Below, in pieces: positions 7,293-9,046 of a stretch of 9,046 nucleotides of DNA; within the stretch, counting starts at the first letter, position 1; every line of letters begins with the position of its first letter. The position numbers and the translations under genes are program-made. Below the pieces are notes generated by a model, which saw nothing but the letters and a program-made list of their open reading frames with translations, had not been told where the DNA came from and made no database searches. The DNA lies in the NCBI GenBank assembly GCA_031396505.1, contig JANNKX010000155.1:1-9046 (forward strand), read 5' to 3'. Source of the stretch: JAAFHS01 sp031396505. GTDB lineage: Bacteria > Pseudomonadota > Alphaproteobacteria > Rhodobacterales > Rhodobacteraceae.

Positions 7293-7321
7293 ATTATACA
7301 AATCGTAAACTATTGACAAAA
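7293..7321 (-). promoter_or_regulatory. Promoter of the molybdenum hydroxylase remnant operon
   Basis: On the - strand a perfect TATAAT occurs at 7298-7293. Upstream, TTTTGT (7321-7316) at 17-bp spacing or TTGTCA (7319-7314) at 15 bp are the only -35 candidates and both are imperfect. The -10 is followed about 12 bases later by the GGGGA ribosome binding site (7281-7277) and the ATG at 7267, giving a very short leader. The imperfect -35 suggests that activation by a regulator was normally needed. Confidence 0.5.
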
Positions 7322-7333
7322 TATTAATACGAT
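7302..7333. promoter_or_regulatory. Candidate operator in the divergent intergenic region
   Basis: ATCGTA (7302-7307) and TACGAT (7328-7333) form an inverted repeat with a 20-base spacer, centred in the A/T-rich gap between the divergently oriented remnant operon and the YheO-type regulator gene. A second, shorter palindrome TATTAATA lies at 7322-7329. The arms flank the -35 area of the leftward promoter, a reasonable place for a regulator. With arms of only six bases in A/T-rich DNA, chance is a real alternative. The rest of the 81-base gap shows TTGACA at 7313-7318 but no matching -10 for the rightward gene. Confidence 0.3.
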
Positions 7334-7348
7334 GGCACGCACATCTTC

Positions 7349-7990
7349 ATGATGAATGCACTCCACGCCTATATTCCTGTTTGTGATGCGATTGCCTTGC
7401 TGCTGTGGCCACATGCCGAAGCCGTTTTGCATGATTTGTCGACGGACAAGATCCTGTACATCGCCAATGCCTATTCAAAGCGCCGGGCGGGTGACAGCTC
7501 TTTGAATGATCCTGAGCAGGCCTTTGATCCGACGCTGCAGGTGATTGGCCCCTATGCCAAAACCAACTGGAACGGCAACCGGTTGAAATCGGTGACAACG
7601 GTGATCCGAGATTCCAATCAAAAGGCGATTGGCCTGTTGTGCATCAACCACGACATCGAGGCATTTTCCGGCGCACTTGACATGCTGAAGGGTCTTGTGG
7701 AGCTGCCGCAGCCCGCGCCGAAACGATCTTCGATCATGGCGCAGGATTGGCGAGAGACCGTCAACACAACAATTGCCGATTTCCTGAAATGGCGCAAAAT
7801 CTCGCTTGCCGGGCTGAACAGTGCGGAAACGGACGGTCTTATCAAAACCCTTGATGACCGTGGCATTTTCGAAATTCGCAATGCTGTTCCATATGTTGCC
7901 GAAATTCTGCACGTGTCACGGGCGACAATCTACAACCGCCTGAATGCAACACGGCAAGCGACGACCCCAAACAGTGATCGGAACCTTTGA
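7349..7990 (+). CDS. YheO/DauR-type transcriptional regulator (PAS-like + HTH)
   Basis: A 213-residue cytoplasmic regulator. Residues about 10-110 match the YheO-like PAS domain: EAVLHDLSTDKILYIANAYSKRRAGD, then GPYAKTNWNGNRLKSVTTVIRD and IGLLCINHDIEAF. Residues about 135-205 match the HTH_22 type: a helix, then LIKTLDDRGIFEIRNAVPYVAEIL and the recognition part HVSRATIYNRLN. The best-known relative, DauR of Pseudomonas aeruginosa, represses D-arginine use genes, one of which (dauB) encodes an ornithine cyclodeaminase-family enzyme. Here the gene abuts an aminotransferase gene (TGA directly followed by ATG) and, one gene on, a possible ornithine cyclodeaminase-family gene, so control of amino-acid metabolism is a fair inference. 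Start ATG 7349 or 7352 cannot be decided; no Shine-Dalgarno sequence precedes either, so translation may be leaderless or weak. The frame is intact, unlike both neighbours. The ligand is unknown. Confidence 0.82.
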   Translation: MMNALHAYIPVCDAIALLLWPHAEAVLHDLSTDKILYIANAYSKRRAGDSSLNDPEQAFDPTLQVIGPYAKTNWNGNRLKSVTTVIRDSNQKAIGLLCINHDIEAFSGALDMLKGLVELPQPAPKRSSIMAQDWRETVNTTIADFLKWRKISLAGLNSAETDGLIKTLDDRGIFEIRNAVPYVAEILHVSRATIYNRLNATRQATTPNSDRNL

Positions 7991-8992
7991 ATGCCCCATC
8001 CCATGCGTGATTTCGCCCTTGAGGTCTATTTCTCAAAATGGGAATTTGCGGCCAAATACAACATGACGGGGTCGGATGGCGAAAACATCCGGTTGCCGGA
8101 ATTGCTGGCCTATGCCAGCCCCGAGGATCGCGCAGATTTTGACAATGTGAACCTTGGCTAAACCGAAACCTTTGGCGCACCGGCCTTGCGGGCTGAAATC
8201 GCCAAGACCTATGACAGCATAAGGCCCGAACATCTGTTGTGCTTTGCGGGTGCCGAAGAGGGCATTTATGTTGTGATGAGGGTCTTGTTGAGCAAGGATG
8301 ACCATGCCATCGTCATCACGCCAAACTATCAGGCCGCCGAAACGGTTCCGTTAAGCATTTGTGACGTGACAGGGGTTGCGCTGGATATCAACCGAAACTG
8401 GGCGCTTGATGTCGACAAGATCGAGGACGCGATCCGGCCAAACACAAAGCTGATTGCGATCAACTTTCCGAATAACCCGACAGGCAAGATCATTCCCCAG
8501 GCGTCATTGGATGCGATCGTCGCCCTGTGCCGCACGCACGGCATCTGGCTGTTCAGCGACGAGGTTTATCGGCTGATTGAACGCGATCCGGCTATTCGCC
8601 TGCCGCAGGTTGCGGACATCTATGAAAAGGGTATTTCGCTGAATGTCATGTCCAAGGCTTATGGCTTGCCCGGACTGCGCATCGGCTGGATCGCTTGTCA
8701 GGACCGCGACATGGTTGTGCGTTTTGAACGCTATAAGCATTTTCTATCGATCTGCAATTCGGCCCCGTCAGAGGTTCTGGCGCGGATTGCCCTAAAAAGC
8801 CGGGATAAAATCCTTGCCAAAAACCGTGATATCGTCAGTCAAAATATCGCGTGGTTGAATGCGTTCTTTGCCGAATTCCCTGATCTGTTTGATTGGCGCG
8901 AACCCGATGGTGGTTGCGTTGGCTTTATCCGCTATCACGGGCCGGATGGCATTACAGCCATGCGCAACTGGTTGAATCGCAACGCAGCATGA
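7991..8992 (+). pseudogene. Class I/II PLP-dependent aminotransferase, broken
   Basis: A fold-type I aminotransferase interrupted by TAA at 8159-8161 (codon 57) in the context NVNLG-stop-TETFGAPALR, where relatives have LGYTETxG; sequence on both sides is in one frame and otherwise well conserved. Seen, counting through the stop: N-terminal MRDFALEVYFSKWEF; INFPNNPTGK (Asn162); LFSDEVY (Asp190, Tyr193; PLP ring contacts); SKAYGLPGLRIGW with the Schiff-base Lys222 and Arg230. The product ends at 333 codons with MRNWLNRNAA, some 50 residues short of relatives, so the C-terminal part with the Arg that binds the substrate carboxylate is missing. A downstream TTG at 8186 could only give a protein without the N-terminal arm. 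The ATG follows the regulator stop with no gap, and the end overlaps the next gene by ATGA, so this was the middle gene of an operon. Substrate not determinable. Confidence 0.85.
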
Positions 8993-9046
8993 GCAGTGGG
9001 ATCGAGATCGTCGGGATCGACCGGCTGCGCCCCCATCTTGACAAGG
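8989..9046 (+). CDS. Start of a downstream gene, possibly ornithine cyclodeaminase family
   Basis: Nineteen codons from ATG 8989 run off the end of the window, reading MSSGIEIVGIDRLRPHLDK. The start overlaps the preceding stop by ATGA. The pattern of a short strand (EIVGID) followed by an RL-x-PHL helix resembles N-termini of ornithine cyclodeaminase/mu-crystallin family reductases, which often accompany aminotransferases. That is a weak inference from few residues plus context. An NAD(P)H-dependent imine reductase or a true ornithine cyclodeaminase would both fit; an unrelated protein is not excluded. Confidence 0.45.
   Translation, partial: MSSGIEIVGIDRLRPHLDK

Noticed and set aside
7313..7318. 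Perfect TTGACA as a -35 box for the YheO-type regulator
   Set aside because: At 16-18 bp downstream there is no -10-like sequence (CACGCA at 17 bp), so a rightward promoter is not supported.

Overview
The window looks like chromosomal DNA from an alphaproteobacterium, most likely a Rhodobacteraceae (Roseobacter-group) member. The evidence is the dnaN-recF-...-gyrB order on one strand, GC-rich codon use in these genes, and a hairpin-bearing GC-rich sequence in the dnaN-recF gap that resembles intergenic repeats I know from that family. The genus is not determinable from what is visible.

Left part (1-5438) is an intact replication/topology block, all on the + strand: the 3' end of dnaN (beta clamp), recF, a LysE/RhtB-type exporter whose start overlaps recF by ATGA, a small unidentified protein, then gyrB. 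The first four are packed like one transcription unit. gyrB has its own clear sigma70-type promoter (GTGACA-17-TATAAA). Two hairpins follow gyrB. The second is a 28-bp palindrome with 13-bp perfect arms and an inner TGGT-GA-ACCA core, so it could be a terminator or a GntR-type operator.

Right part (5516-9046) is lower in GC and is decaying. On the - strand lies the wreck of a two-gene molybdenum hydroxylase operon (xanthine dehydrogenase / isoquinoline 1-oxidoreductase type). The [2Fe-2S] subunit keeps its first cluster but stops at a TGA where the family has Trp. An apparent internal deletion then fuses its remains in frame to the molybdopterin subunit, which has lost its N-terminus, carries a TAA in place of a conserved Tyr, and ends before the catalytic C-terminal part. 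A good -10 box and ribosome binding site still precede this operon.

Divergent from it, on the + strand, is an apparently intact YheO/DauR-type regulator (PAS-like plus HTH). It is directly followed by a class I/II PLP aminotransferase gene, itself broken by a TAA at a conserved Tyr and shortened at its C-terminus. That gene overlaps by ATGA the start of a further gene, possibly of the ornithine cyclodeaminase/mu-crystallin family, which runs off the window. Regulator, aminotransferase and this last gene read as a former amino-acid-metabolism operon. I see no defence system, CRISPR, tRNA, rRNA or insertion sequence. The most informative content is the cluster of independent lesions beside the replication block, the palindrome at its border, and the repeat that sits over the possible recF start.
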